NCBI GenBank assembly: GCA_029532415.1
Contig: JAQOTA010000054.1
Span: 1,798,001 to 1,862,000, forward strand
Reading direction: 5' to 3'
DNA from: Marasmius tenuissimus
Lineage: Eukaryota > Basidiomycota > Agaricomycetes > Agaricales > Marasmiaceae
DNA length: 64,000 nucleotides
Shown here one piece after another: positions 23,404 through 35,513 of this stretch. The translations under genes were made by a program, and so were the position numbers. Numbering within the stretch: the first letter of the stretch is position 1; every line of letters begins with the position of its first letter. A model generated the notes under the pieces. The model worked only from the letters and a program-made list of their open reading frames with translations. It searched no databases and was not told where the DNA came from.

Positions 23404-25289
23404 ATGCTCAGAGTACAACAGCACCCCAGGCATGACCGAAATCTGTATCTAAATTACCTCGGGCCGTCGCCTATTTGCCGCCTCCCGCGGGAAATTCCAT
23501 CATCTTCACCTTCACCGCTTCCCTCAACCGCACCGATGACACTTTCCTTCTCAAATCTGGCGCCGGCGAAAACTCGAAACCTATCAAGTACGATCCTCAG
23601 AACCAGATAGCCATCTCACACGTGTGTCGACAATGGCGTCGCCTTGCTCTCGCCCTGCCTAACCTATGGAACACCCTCCAATTCGAGACCTATTCCGACA
23701 TACAGCGAGGAAGGGTGTTTTGTGAACGACTGATACGGAATACGATGGTGGATATCTTGATCTTGACGGTGTCGAAGGAGGAGTACGAGAATGCGGGGGG
23801 GAGAGGGCAGTACTTGTTGTGGACACAGGAGATGCATGAAATCTTCCTGATGCTGGCGCCTTACACATCGCGTTTTAGGTCTTTTCATCTGCGGGTGCAT
23901 GACGGGGAGTGCAAAGCCGTTGCACGCCATTACATCGGAACGAAGGACGGGAAGATACTTGGACCTGCACCTAATCTGGAGACCTGGCAGCTTTATCATT
24001 TCGAAACGTTCGGCGGCGGTGTGAGAGATTTGGTCGAGGCTACGGTGAGTGCCCATCCATATTTGCTCAGAACGATCTCTTTTTATTGACTATTTTACTT
24101 TCGCAGCGCCGACAGCCAGTAATTTGCTTCGCCGGCGACATCCCCAAACTCAACAATCTCAGTCTCATCGGCGTCAACCTCCCTTGGGACAGTTCGTATC
24201 TGAAAAATCTACAGTCTCGAACTGTCCCTGCATACGAATAGTATTCGTCCAGAATACGAGCACTGGTACAATATGCTCTCACGTTCGCCTGAGCTACGAA
24301 CATTATTCCTCCATTACTCTGGACCTCAACTTGTGGCAGAGGCTCAGTGGCCAGCCGCCGTAATCACTCTGTCCAAGCTGGAGATCCTAGGCTTGGTGGA
24401 CTTGGAACCTGAATGTCTCACAGGGATAACGTCCCGACTCAACACTCCGAATGTCAAGAGGCTAGAGATCGAGCTCCTCGTCGAGGAAGACGAGACGGCA
24501 GCCTACGACGACTGGCTTTGCAGCATCTCGACCAACGGCTCACACAAGTTCCAGAGTCTGGTATCGTTAACGATCACCGAGCTGCAGTGTGATGACTTTG
24601 ACACGTCATTGGGGATGTTTCTGGGGACCCTGAACCAGCTGAGAGAGCTGGAGATGAAGGATGAAGTTTGGTCGAGTGTGTGGAGGATGTTTGTTGTTGA
24701 CCTCGAGTGGACGGAGAGCACGACGGAAAGCGGTGTTACGCAGGTGGCAGCGCCGGCTTCATCGTCCTCGTCCTCCCCGCCGCTTTTGCTACCCAATTTG
24801 GAGGTGGTGAAAGTGAGGGATGCGATGATGGCGGATCGGACGGCGGATGTCAAGTTGATTGTGAGGTCGAGGAAGCGCTCGGGTGCTGGGGGCAGGCAGC
24901 AGAGTTCAGGACCTTGTGTTGTGGAGGATCGGTCGTTTGCGATTGTGGGCGCGCTACCGGTCCATGTCAAGTCTCCGAAAGGGACGACATCGTACTCGAG
25001 CGAGAGGAATAGGCAGACTCAGATCCTCAGGAGGCTGGTGAGGCTCATAGAACAAGAGGAGGGTCAAAGAGAAGAAGGAGAGGATCAAAGAGAAGAAGAG
25101 GAATACATGGAGAAAGAGGAGCACGGGGGAGAAGAGGACCATAGCGGAGAAGAGGATGTCCACAGAGAGGAGGATGAGACAAGGTGGAAGGTCTGTGTGG
25201 ACGTTACAATCGAGGCCATTAGGGAGGAAGTGTATGAGGATGACGACGAACCAGTCGAGTACATCGACGAGGACGAGGAGGAAGAATGA
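23404..25289 (+). pseudogene. F-box gene copy 3, two frameshifts
   Basis: It is aligned by eye with the intact copy at 17699. The ATG at 23404 and the first ~30 codons are kept, and a 3-base in-frame deletion follows. Then a 4-base deletion near 23495, inside the F-box itself, shifts the frame. The intron (24045-24106) is kept. A second, 2-base deletion near 24210 shifts the frame again, with a stop at 24239-24241 if exon 2 is read from its acceptor. Downstream of 24273 the frame is open to 25289 and well conserved, including the acidic tail. Both lesions are supported by the sister copy, so a true pseudogene is likelier than two assembly errors. Internal starts (23475, 24273) could give partial proteins lacking a complete F-box. 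Confidence 0.85.
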
Positions 25290-25743
25290 CAGGTGAATTG
25301 ATTACCTCTTCCCACATTACTGGCGGTGACTTACCCTTTCTTCGTGTAGTTCCAGTGGAAAAACTTGTACATAATATCTGTATTCGATCTGCCGTTGCCG
25401 CACATATGTAAAAACGACATACACCCTTGGAGTCTTAAAGTCTTTGGGGCTCCTTCTCCGGTTCTAACAAGTACAGTACCTAATATCCCGTACATATCTA
25501 GGACGTGTAGGAGTAATTTCAACTGTTGGATTACTACTGTGACCTGCTTCACCGATGCAAGTAAATGTCAAGACTTAGATATCAAGAACGCTTGAGCCTT
25601 GGGCGCTTGGATATCTGTTCGGCCATCTCCGAACTCTCCTAATCACCCTTTCCATTTCCATCCTGCTTCGAACCACCACCACCCCACATTCAATTCCTTG
25701 TTCTTGCTATTTTCTCTCCTTCTAACGCTTTCTAACGAAGATC

Positions 25744-26612
25744 ATGTCCTGGCAAGGTGAGTAGACATCATCGCGCTCTCGATCCTTTTGCTGATAACCT
25801 CGATTTGTTTCTCTATCTCGACGAACCAATCGACAATCGACATCTTCCATCGAAACTCTGGAATCTTGCATTTTCGACTCTAAATTCTACAATACGCACG
25901 AAACGGATACGAACAAACAGCATACGTCGACACCAACCTCGTTGGAAGTGGCAAGGTCTCCTCAGCTGCTATAATCGGTCTTCAAGGGGGTTGTTGGGCG
26001 CAGTCTCCTAATTTCACGGTGAGTTTTGGCTTCTCTCTCTCTTTCGAGAGTGTTGCTCAGCGTTGCATATCTTGTACCTCCTCCTCCTCCTCCTGCGACA
26101 CTGAACTTCCCGGTTCCCTCGATCGCACATTACCTCATATTCTTTCACGAACACAACCCCTCAAACAACCTTGGTACAAAACCGAAACCCTGTAACGCTC
26201 GCCGCCAGCTTTCCACAGAAGAACAAAAAGCAATCATTACCGGCTTCCAAAACCCCAGTTCTGTCCTTTCGGGCGGTCTCAAACTCGCGGGTCAAAAGTA
26301 CTTTGCGATAAACGCGGATGACAAGACGATACAGTTGAAGAAGCAGGTGTGTTCGAGCGTTTTGGGCTGAATCTTTTTCAAAAGAGGAAGAGATTCGGGA
26401 GTCTTCAATGCCCTCCGCTTGTTTTCTCTTCGAGATTCGAATGTATCACTCACACGTCCTTTCTCTTCTCTTACTCCTAGGGCGATGGCGCCGTACTCGT
26501 CAAGACGACCCAAGCTGTACTGGTAGCTGCGTACGTAGCACCGATTCAGCAACCTGAGGCGGCGACTGTTGCTGAGGGGCTCGGTGATTACTTGCGTGGT
26601 GTCGGATATTAG
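25744..26612 (+). CDS. PFY1: Profilin, 126 aa
   Basis: Four exons (25744-25756, 25921-26018, 26209-26346 and 26481-26612) give a 126-residue protein, the usual size for fungal profilin. It begins MSWQAYVDTNLVGSGKV, the canonical N-terminus, followed by AAIIGLQGG..WAQSP, then EEQKAIITGF, and ends GLGDYLRGVGY. Exon 1 carries only 13 coding bases, a common layout in fungi. Profilin binds actin monomers and poly-proline proteins such as formins, controlling actin assembly in the cytoplasm. The gene is single and intact. The promoter and first exon were captured in the upstream tandem duplication at 20051. The introns are long for this genome (164, 190 and 134 bases). Confidence 0.97.
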
Positions 26613-27560
26613 AAGGAAGGAAAGAGGAGCGAGTGATAGTAGAAATGGAGACGAGGTAATTGGACATCGAACGCGAATTTGTATCTCGCATGCATTTGTC
26701 AACCCTTTTTTTGCAATCTGTAAATTTCTTTCTTTCTGTCTGACTTTGAACGAGCTGGGGAGGAATCGAATACTGAAGGTCGAATATTCTGAATGAATGA
26801 GCTCAGTAGTGGTCACCGCTCCTACATGTCGTTCTTACGATGACCGGCACCACATTCAGGTTCCCGATTGGCGATCGACGAGCATCTTCCGGCATACCAC
26901 TTCAGGTTCTCGATATTGATTTCACTCGTTCGGTAGCATTGATACTTAGATCTAGCGTTTCGCGCGAAAGCACACGAGTTGGTTCCACTTCAAAATTTCT
27001 GCATACATATGTACTCAGGCGCCTAATACGGTATACCCAAGGGCACATCCAAATTTGGATGCCGATGACATATCACCTTCCCTTTGGTTCACAACGCCAT
27101 CAGCGAACCTTCACACAACTTCACATCACTTCCGTGCTCCTTATCTACAGCACAGCATAGATTTCCTTTTGAATCTGAGCTTCGTACTGCTACCCGGCAC
27201 GACGGCAGTCTTCATCAAACTCAACCACTGGAACTCTCCGATTTTGAGGTCAAGGGCTACAAATGACAGAGCAATCGTGCGAAGGATACAAGAGGTGGTA
27301 AATCATAGCATTGACTTTAGGCTGTGTTCTCGAGGTCCACAATCATGATACAGGATACATTATGTCGAACGATCATTGATGAAGATCGTCTTGTCTTCAT
27401 CTAGTTTGTTGTTACGGCGAATTTTTCCAAAACGGGGATTTCTGGCCCCAGTTGCTAAGAGGTCTACGTCCTCATCGCACTGGACATGCCTGACAACTTA
27501 CCTTCTCCTACCAACTTCTTTGATTCGTACTCTCTTATTCGATACACTTCCACAATTCCA
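26613..27560. other. Intergenic region after profilin
   Basis: It holds profilin 3' UTR and the upstream region of the next gene. No gene is seen. The frame of the next gene is open upstream to an ATG at 27486, which would add 25 residues. Confidence 0.5.
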
Positions 27561-29571
27561 ATGTCCAATTTCTTTCGGAATGCACGGCACTTCACGGTTG
27601 CTGGTGGCAGCTTCGACCATATCGAGGGTGACCAGCATAGCTATTACGGTCCGACGACAATCATCCAAAAACAAATCAAGAAGCAGACAGAATTCGACGA
27701 GGTGAAGAGGGAGAGTCGCTTTCGAAGTCAAAAGCTGATTGGCACCATAGTTTTACTACGTGAAGCGCGGTGCAATCTATAGGTTGAAAGACATCGGGAG
27801 CTCCACGTACCCGCGTCGATGGGACAACGAGGATAGAGAGTGGTGGGAAGAGGGTAGACCACGAGCTGACCGGACAATCTGTGCAGCAAAGGTGTTGCAG
27901 CAGCCGGGAATTGTATTTACGGTGATCCAGTATAGTGGACCAGATGCACGAAGAGTTCGTCGATTTCCCATGTTCAAAGAAATAGTCTCATTCCCTTCCC
28001 AGGCTTTTGTGCAAGACTTTTGCGTATCATCGAGAGTATTGTGAGTTTCACTCTCCCTATCTCTAACATCAGCGTAGATGTCACAAGTCATTATAGGACC
28101 TCAAGCGTGTCGCAAATCTATGGCTACAACGCGTCAGAAATCCCATCGCTCATATTTTATAATGGTACGGGATGAGACACATCAGTCGATTTGTGCTGAA
28201 CTGACGCTCTGCTACAGAACTGATACCGGTCGCGCACTTGAAGGAGAATGCAGGGGATTTGGGTCGCATGTATATCTCCAGCTTGCCTGTGAGTACTCAG
28301 CGCAAGTTTTCAACTTTCGAACACGTTTAGATTGACTAGTTGTAGCGGCAATTGGGTTGTGAGGAAGAAGAATTGTGGGTGGATCCCACGCGAGGAGTTA
28401 TGTGTCGTGGACCACCAGGGCCACGCCCACGTCTCTGGCTGAGCAGGTTCGACCTTGCGGACCTGCCTTTGAAAGCCGAGCTTGTGCGAGAAGACGTCAT
28501 CTTGCGCTTCTTGGCGAGGTTTAAGTCGAAGAAAGTCGACCGAATCGTCGTTCAGGCGATCGCTTTGGGTGCCTGGACCGACCGACCTCAACAAGCTTCT
28601 CAACCGACTGTCGTTTTGGCTACAACTAACACGCCCATCGCCGTCGCAAATAATGTCTGGGAGAGCAAAACCGATAGTCTTTCAGGGCGAAAACTGCTGG
28701 GAAATGGACTAACCAGGTCAGTTCGAGCAATCATCTACTTCTGCGTCTCATACCTTATGCAAGTTCACACTCAGAGTCGGTGGCACCTTGGCCTACGTGT
28801 GGCTGGAGTGGGATCGGGACGCACAATATGCGTGGATATCGCAAGCGTCAAGCGTCTTTCATGCCTGTGGAACTTCTTTGAAAGAGGATTTGAGCGTCTA
28901 CAGTGTGTCGTCATTTTTCGCCCTCTCTCCGCCTGCTCAACATTCCTCAGAGGCTCTGAACCCTTGCGCCTTCTTGAGGGGCGACCTTTCGAATGAGCGA
29001 GCTGCTCAACGACGATTCCAACGGCCGATCTACCTCTTTGTTGGCTCACGTCCTCCTGGCATGCATATTTGCAAAACCTCTTCTGTTCACCACTGGTCTT
29101 TCTGTGAAGACGGCCACCCACCGCTCTCACACGAAGTCTGCCGCGACCTTGGCTTTCCGGTCGAGCTCACTTTTTCGTACAAAGGTTACATCTCACGTTA
29201 TTGGCCAAATGACAGCTACAAATACGCACACCAATATCAAATCCTCCGAGGCTTTGACCCAAACACGACTGATTTTGCTCGACATCTTGGATTCGAATCT
29301 GATTTTCAGCCTTTGAGCGACTCAGATCGGTTTGAACAGGTTCAAGAAGGTTGATCTCACCACTTCTCTTCTGCCTGACATACTCTGATCCTTTCTGATC
29401 TCATTGGCAGTAGTACCGTCTGGGACTGTGGCCTCCGTGTTGAAGATGTTGGAGGGGTGGGGTTGGCCAGTACAACCTGGCCCTGGTGTAGAATACCTCG
29501 CCCACTTGGAAGCCAGAGCTACGGCTCTAGCGAAACATCAGTTATCGAGTAAGAAGACTAGCCAACACTAA
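27561..29571 (+). CDS. Agaric-specific protein with GGxF..xGD N-terminal motif, 542 aa
   Basis: Eight exons fit: 27561-27701, 27751-28040, 28097-28164, 28218-28288, 28346-28716, 28775-28902, 28951-29349 and 29411-29571. They make 542 residues with all phases consistent. I recognise it as a widespread agaricomycete hypothetical protein with no assigned function. Landmarks are the N-terminal FFRNARHFTVAGGSFDHIEGD, the block YPRRWDNEDREWWEEGRPRAD, PSLIFYNELIPVAHLKENA, ELWVDPTRGVMCRGPPG, TPIAVANNVWES, WISQASSVFHACGTSLKED, and a C-terminal YQILRGFDPNTTDFARHLG. No catalytic motif, signal peptide or membrane helix is visible. The start at 27561 begins with the family motif; the upstream in-frame ATG at 27486 is possible. 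The GGxF..xGD motif type also occurs at N-termini of agaric STAND proteins, which hints at a signalling link (inference). Confidence 0.8.
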
Positions 29572-29671
29572 CAGCACGTTATGTCATGAATGTTTACCAG
29601 TATCTTTAATGAGCCGTCCTTAAGCTATTCCAACACCATCAATCGAGCTTTGCCGTAACAACAAAGAATTT

Positions 29672-31334
29672 CTACTGGAAATACCCAGACCTATCCCAAT
29701 ACCCCTTCTCAGCTAACTCCTCGACCCTATTCGCCGCCAGTACCGCAGCCCTCAACCACAGCGTCCCGTCCACCAACTCCGCTCCTTTCAGCTCCGTATC
29801 GCTAGCACTACCCGCCTTCGTAGAGCCGTAGAGCCAAGCGAAGTGAGCCAAAGTCCTGGATCTTAACGAGGTGGTCATCGGGATGGACGACGCCGTGATT
29901 GAGGAGGTCGAGCCATGGGCTTGGCAATGGGTTGACCCTGGAACTGTGACCGTTCTCTCTGGCCGTTGTAGTGACGGAGACGCTGGGGACGGGAGTGGGG
30001 ACAGGGGTCGCGAAAAGGGAGCAAATGTCCAACAGCGGTTTACCACGGACGGTCCAGACTGAGAGACTCGTTGCGAAGTACGTGCGAAGCAAGAGCTTTT
30101 GGGAGGCAGGTGAGAGGACAGGAAGGATGATGGGGAGGAAGAGGGAGGATGTCACTGCATGCATTCTGTGTCACACAAGGACAGGGTATCGTTAAATCAT
30201 TCCCTTGTGTGTGGGGGCGTTGAGACAGACGTACTCAAAGAAGTCAGCATTGAACTCCTCCCTCCCCCGGAACTTGAACCCGCACGAAGCATAGATCAAC
30301 GCGTTCGTCCAAACGACTTCTTCCATCTTGCGATCGATCTCAGAGTCTGCAAAATTGGACCACGTCACCACATGTCTAAGGATTCCATCGGTGCTATTTT
30401 GAAGGACGAATTTGAGGGCATTGGCGAGGTCTCGAGCATCTGCGGGCGGGATACGGACATTGTCGTCTTCTGAAATCCGAGCAATGACGGAGAATGCGTG
30501 CATCGACTCAAACTCGGACTTGGTTATTGATGAGAAACACCCGGAGATGATGGGATTAAGCTGGGATGTGTAGACAGCACACTGTGCGAGACCTTTACGG
30601 GTATAGAAAATCATTCTGGTGAGCGCCTCGAAATCGAAAACAAAGATATTGTACATACCTTCGGCGATAACGCCAGGCAAACCGAACTCAATCCCGTATC
30701 CAGTCCAAATCATGGAATGAAATACCCCATCCAAGAAACGAGAGATCATTTGAGGGTTATTGCCAGCCCCGTTCGGAGTATTCATGGCTGAGGAGAAGAT
30801 GTACTCTTCCAGAAGCTGACTGGGGGTTTTCCCAGCGCGGACAAGGCTTGCAAAGTACTCGAGATAGCCGTCGTAGTACCTGACGCGGAGGTTCATGAAT
30901 GGTAGGACTTAGGGGGCGGGCAAGGGAAGTGTGTTTTAACGCTTACTTGGGATCACCAAGATGTTCATTGAAGTTTTCGCGGGTGATGGGCTGCGGGGTA
31001 GCACCTCGGGGTTTCTGGTACTTGGAGTCGTTGTTAAATGTCTTTTGGATGAGGTCCTTGCCTGCTCCGAGTGCCCAGATCGCGAGGGCGCGATGACCAA
31101 GGTGACTAGGTGCCAGGTGATTGAACGGACAAGCAGAGAAGAAAAGAACACGCGCTTGACGAAACGCAAGTCATTGAAGAAGACGTGGTATTTCTCGTGA
31201 TTTTCGCGGAGCGTGGCCTTGAGGGCCTCAGTGCTCTCTGAAGTAACACCTGGAAAGATCGCTGGAGAGGAATCATTCGGAGAGGCCTGAAGAACTTTGG
31301 AGGGCGAAGGGAAGAAGTCGATATTGGAGGACAT
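29672..31334 (-). pseudogene. Questin-oxidase-like (AflY family) copy 1, damaged
   Basis: Exons by comparison with the intact copy at 34246: 31334-31156, 31105-30947, 30879-30659, 30592-30235 and 30165-29672 (minus strand). Two defects are visible. The first intron donor is GC (GCGCGT) where both sister genes have GTTTGT. In the last exon a 2-base deletion near 29855 shifts the frame, so translation stops at about 29808 and loses the conserved end (ELVDGTLWLRAAVL .. GYWDR). The rest is well conserved, including HLGHRALAIWALGAGKD and FHSMIWTGYGIEFGLPG. A GC-AG intron can be spliced, so a C-terminally altered protein is possible. A TATAAAA lies at 31407-31401. Confidence 0.75.
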
Positions 31335-31400
31335 TTTGTGAGTTGAAGTTGTGTTTGTCGCTTTAGAGTAGGTGGCGCGATAACCATTGAAGGGGAATGG

Positions 31401-31407
31401 TTTTATA
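31401..31407 (-). promoter_or_regulatory. TATA box of questin-oxidase-like copy 1
   Basis: TATAAAA reads on the minus strand about 67 bases before the ATG; the same element at similar distance precedes copy 2. Confidence 0.55.
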
Positions 31408-32624
31408 CTTGCTGGCTCGCAAAACGGAGTACATTCTGTTATGACTGACTGTAGTATCGTCAATACAGAAACCGGCGGCGTGACTGGTCCCTTGGGTGAC
31501 TAAGGAGGATGAAGGGGTGAAGGGACCCCAGTGCAAATTCCTAAGCATTTTTGTTGGCCATTCAGTGGCCTCTTTCAACCTGTTTTAATCGTTCTCGTGA
31601 CGAGCGCACGAAACGTTCGCTACACGCGTGTTACCCCAGGATACCCTTCCTCAAGTTGAATTCGCGTCGGATATTCTTGAATAATGTTTTCCTGCCAGTC
31701 ATCCTGAATGACACAAACGGAAAATCAGGGCCAGTGCTCCTACTTGACGTTGCCGAGCATCGGTTTTCGGCTGACCACAAGTCTTAGTTTACTCTGGCTT
31801 GTCTGATCTGCGGGTGCGAAAAGCTGAGCAGACTATACGTATTGAGAGCCTTTGGGAGACATATGGAAGGAGTGAAGGTATGGGCGCGACGTACCGTAGC
31901 TCTACAAATTCCTCATCCCGAACGCCCAACTTGAACTATCATGAAGCCTTCGAGTGCTGAACAAGCCGGGGGGAAATGTGAAAGACGAGACAGGCTGATT
32001 TAAACGCGCTCGAGTCGTGGGGTATTTCGAGTACTTCGTGGTGATATATCGAGAAGAGGGCAGCTCTCAGGCGCACTTGTCACTGCCTGTTATACAACTT
32101 CACCGGCACCGCCCATCAGTAAGACCGCAAAACGGAAATAGAGAAAAACCAAACACACATATTAAACTTCAGCCTTTTTGGTACGACTACCGCATTTTAT
32201 GATACGTAAGGAGAGAAAGATGGACAGCAGAGTGAGACAGCTCATAGCAGGAGTTGCGGTGAAATTGAAGGGGAAAACTCTGTCAGTGCATGAGCATAGA
32301 GTCAGACGCGGCGTAGCCGTCAAGTTCAAACCCCGCCTGACATCATATCCGAACTTTATTGTAGGTCCGTGTGGGCGTTATTTTCGAACAAGCAAAATCA
32401 CCATGGCTTGGCTGAAACTCTGGTCCTTCATCCGTTTACCATTCTCGTCCGAGGGAATCAGAAATAAGATCACCAAGCTGCCCACACAGAAACCTCCAGA
32501 AATGAGGCTTCAGCAAGATATTGGCCGTCCGACAGTTATTCAGAACGACATACATATGCGAATATTGTAACGAATGGTACTACTCGTTAATCCGATCAAA
32601 CTCGGCCCTTACCGCAGCAGCGTA
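31408..32624. other. Spacer between questin-oxidase-like copies 1 and 2
   Basis: No gene is seen. About 32300-32450 matches about 35130-35290 in the next spacer (TTCAAACCCCGC, GGTCC.CGTGGGCG, TCTGGTCC..CATCC), showing that the spacer was duplicated along with the gene. Confidence 0.5.
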
Positions 32625-34246
32625 TCACTGGAAATACCCAGCCCGGTCCCAATAGCCCTTCTCTTCCAACTCCTCAACCCTATTCGCCGTAAGCACTGCA
32701 GCCCTCAGCCACAGCGTTCCGTCCACAAGCTCCGCGCCGTCCAACTCCGTACGGGGACTGAACTCTCCCGCCTTCATAGACCCGTAAAGGGAGTCAAAGT
32801 GGGCCAGAGTCCTCTGAATCTTGACGAGATGATCGTCGGGGTGGACGATGCTATGATTGATGAGGTCGAGCCATGGGTTTCGGTTGACTCCGTAGTCATG
32901 GCCATTCGCTGTGGGTGGGACCAGAACGGGCACTGGAGTGGTGAAGAACGTACGAATGTCCAAGGCCGGTTTGCCACGTAGGGTCCAGACTAAGAGGCTT
33001 ATCGCAAAGTATGCACGGAGTAGAACTTTTTGGGATCCGGGTGACAAGACTGGGAGGATTGTGGGTAGGAAGAGGGATGAAGTCACCGTGTGCATTCTGT
33101 GGGAAAATGGAGATATCGTCAGTTTTATTTATTCTTTTGTGGCGGACGGACGTACCCAAAGAAATCGGCGTTGAACTCCTCATTCTCCCGTAACTTGAAT
33201 CCACCCGAAGCGTACATCAATGTATTCGTCCAGACGACTTCTTTCATCTTGCGGTTGATCTCAAAGTCTTCAAAGTCGGACCACGCCGCCACATGGCTGA
33301 GAATTGGGTCGGTAGTATTTTCAAGGACGAATTTGAGGCCATTGCCAAAGTCCCGAGCATTCGCGGGAGGGATACGGACGTTACTGTCTTTCAGGAATCG
33401 ATCGATGACGGAGAATGCGTGAATCGACTCGGACTCGGACTTGTTCGCCAACGAAAAACACCCTGAGATGACAGGAGCAAACTTGGTTGTGTAGACGGCA
33501 CACTGTGCGAGAGCTACGTATAGAAAATCGTTATTGAGCGGCTAGGATCAAGAGAGAAAAATATACGTACCCTCGGCGACGACACCAGGCAAACCGAATT
33601 CAATTCCATATCCAGTCCAAATCATGGAATGATAAAACCCATCCAAGAAACGGGCGAGCATATGAGGATTCTCGCCAGTCCCGTTCGGCGTGTTCATAGA
33701 TGGGGAGAAGACATATTCCTCCAGGAGTTGACCGGGGGTTTTCCCAGCGCAGACAAGGTTTGCAAAATACATAAGATAACCGTCGTAGTACCTGATGCGG
33801 AGGTTAAGACTCGTAAGGGAGCAGGGGGAGTGTGACTCAGCACTCACTTAGGGTCACCAAGATGTTCATTGAAGTTATCGCGGGTGATGGGTGCCGGGGT
33901 GGTACCTCGAGGTCTCTGCATCTTGGAGTCATCGTCGAACGTCTTTTGGATGACGTCCTTGCCTGCTCCAAGGGCCCAGACTGCGAGGGCGCGGTGACCA
34001 AGGTGGCTAGATGGTAGGTAGTGGTTATTTAGTGGTCAAGACGAAGACTAGAGGAAAAGGCACAAACTTGACGAGACGCAGGTCGTTGAAGAAGACGTGG
34101 TATTTCTCGTGATTTTCGCACAGGATAGATTTGAGAGTCTCGGTGCCCTCCAGAGTGACTCCCGGAAAGATCGCCGGAGAGGCACCATTCGGTGAGGCCT
34201 GGAGAGTTTTGGAGGGTGCAGGGAAGAGGTCGATGTTAGAGGACAT
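32625..34246 (-). CDS. Questin-oxidase-like protein (AflY family), intact copy 2, 462 aa
   Basis: Minus-strand exons 34246-34068, 34006-33848, 33791-33571, 33513-33156 and 33096-32625 join perfectly to 462 residues. Landmarks are the N-terminal SSNIDLFP, NHLGHRALAVWALGAGKD (histidine-rich, conserved), RPRGTTPAPITRDNFNEHLG, YYDGYLMYFANLV, HSMIWTGYGIEFGLPG, IHAFSVI, and a C-terminal GTLWLRAAVLTANRVEELEE. This matches the questin oxidase-like family that includes AflY of aflatoxin and GedK-type enzymes of geodin biosynthesis, which cleave anthraquinone-type rings by a Baeyer-Villiger-like oxidation. The substrate here is unknown, and no polyketide synthase lies in the window. Similar genes occur outside clusters in agarics. 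It is the only one of three tandem copies with an unbroken frame. A TATAAAA lies at 34322-34316. Confidence 0.85.
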
Positions 34247-34315
34247 CTTGTAACTTGTAGATTTGTTTAACTGGAGTGGATAGTGTGATGAGCGTTGAGG
34301 GAGACTACGGATTGG

Positions 34316-34322
34316 TTTTATA
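34316..34322 (-). promoter_or_regulatory. TATA box of questin-oxidase-like copy 2
   Basis: TATAAAA on the minus strand lies about 70 bases before the ATG at 34246, as in copy 1. Confidence 0.55.
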
Positions 34323-35513
34323 CCTGTGGGAAGTGGCTCATAAAACAGAGTTCATACTATTCCGAGTACTCGAGTGATCACTGGAGGCGTGACTAGCAGT
34401 CCCTTTGTTGACTAAGGACGACGAGTGCATTCCTAAGCAATCCCGTCAGCCATTCAGTAGCGTCCTTGTAAAGGTTTTATCCATCCTTTTTAACCGTTCT
34501 CGTACCTCGCACAAAAGCGTGATTAACATCTCGGGTGCACTCACCTCAGGATACCCCTTCTACATCGGCTATTCAATATGTTTTCTCTGTGAGTCATTCT
34601 GTATTACACAAACAAAAACTTCGATCCGGTCGCACTCTTAGTTGACCTAGCCAAGCACGGATGTCCGACCGATCATACGCTGGCCTATCGAGTGTCGGAA
34701 TGACTTCCTGCGGTTGCGATCGAGAAGCTGAGCTGAGATTAGTTGAGATATCCGGACACAGTGAATGTATGTGAGGCGTACCGAAGCTTCACAAATGCAT
34801 CCATTCCATTCCTTATCCCGAATCAATAACCATGGATTGAACGACGAACAAGCCGGGAAAAACGTAAACAAGCCAGGCAGTTTCCAACGTGCACGAGTCC
34901 TGCGGCCTTTCGAAGACTTCGGAGCAATCTATTTTGGATTTACAGGCTAAACTTTGGAAGCCAATGGCTGCTTGTGATATATGTTGAGAAATTGACCGCC
35001 CAGCAAAATCGAACACATCTGGACACTGCGTATTATGATCGGCCACATTGGCATGAAATTGAAGTTCGATGGTAGAGCGAGACAGCGAGTGGCACGAGTG
35101 ACAATTGAAAGAGAAGCGACATCGGTGCGAGAGTGGAACCGTGGCGTAGGGGTTCAGATTCAAACCCCGCAGCTGACATCATACCCGAGTGATGTAGGTC
35201 CACGTGGGCGCTGATTTCGAACAGCGAGTCCACCAAGGTCCATCATAGACTCTGGTCCCGCATCCTTTCACCGTTCCTGTCGACAAGCTCAGAAGACTCT
35301 AAGTTCTGATATCCAAGTAAACCGAGCCAGAAAACATCAACCCCACGCACAAAATAAGCAGAACAGTGCAGTTTCTGTCAACGCAAATAGACTACAATTC
35401 CTAACGTTAACAATAGTTTACAATAGTATGAAATCGCATAAATTGACTCTCGGAAGAACATTACTCACTATTCAACAAACCAGTCGAACGCGGCCTTTTA
35501 CCACACCGAATCA
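34323..35513. other. Spacer between questin-oxidase-like copies 2 and 3
   Basis: No gene is seen. It is the counterpart of the 31408-32624 spacer, with the shared block at about 35130-35290. Confidence 0.5.

Larger units (their letters stand above)
20186..25865 (+). repeat. Tandem unit 2 (broken F-box gene 3 plus profilin 5' end)
   Basis: This is the second copy of the 14371-20185 unit. At about 25865 (GGAATCTTGCA) it passes into profilin intron 1 without a break, so this is the original junction. The gene-free part 20186-23342 repeats the intergenic DNA of unit 1, including the two internal copies at about 20920-21090 and 21225-21395. Confidence 0.85.

Noticed and set aside
14371..25865. 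LTR retrotransposon as explanation for the large direct repeats
   Set aside because: The repeats contain host F-box and profilin sequence, with no gag/pol, primer-binding site or TG..CA ends.
35130..35165. GGGGTT..AACCCC near 35140 resembling a T-ar m of a tRNA
   Set aside because: The loop length is wrong and no other tRNA arms are present; the segment is part of the duplicated spacer.
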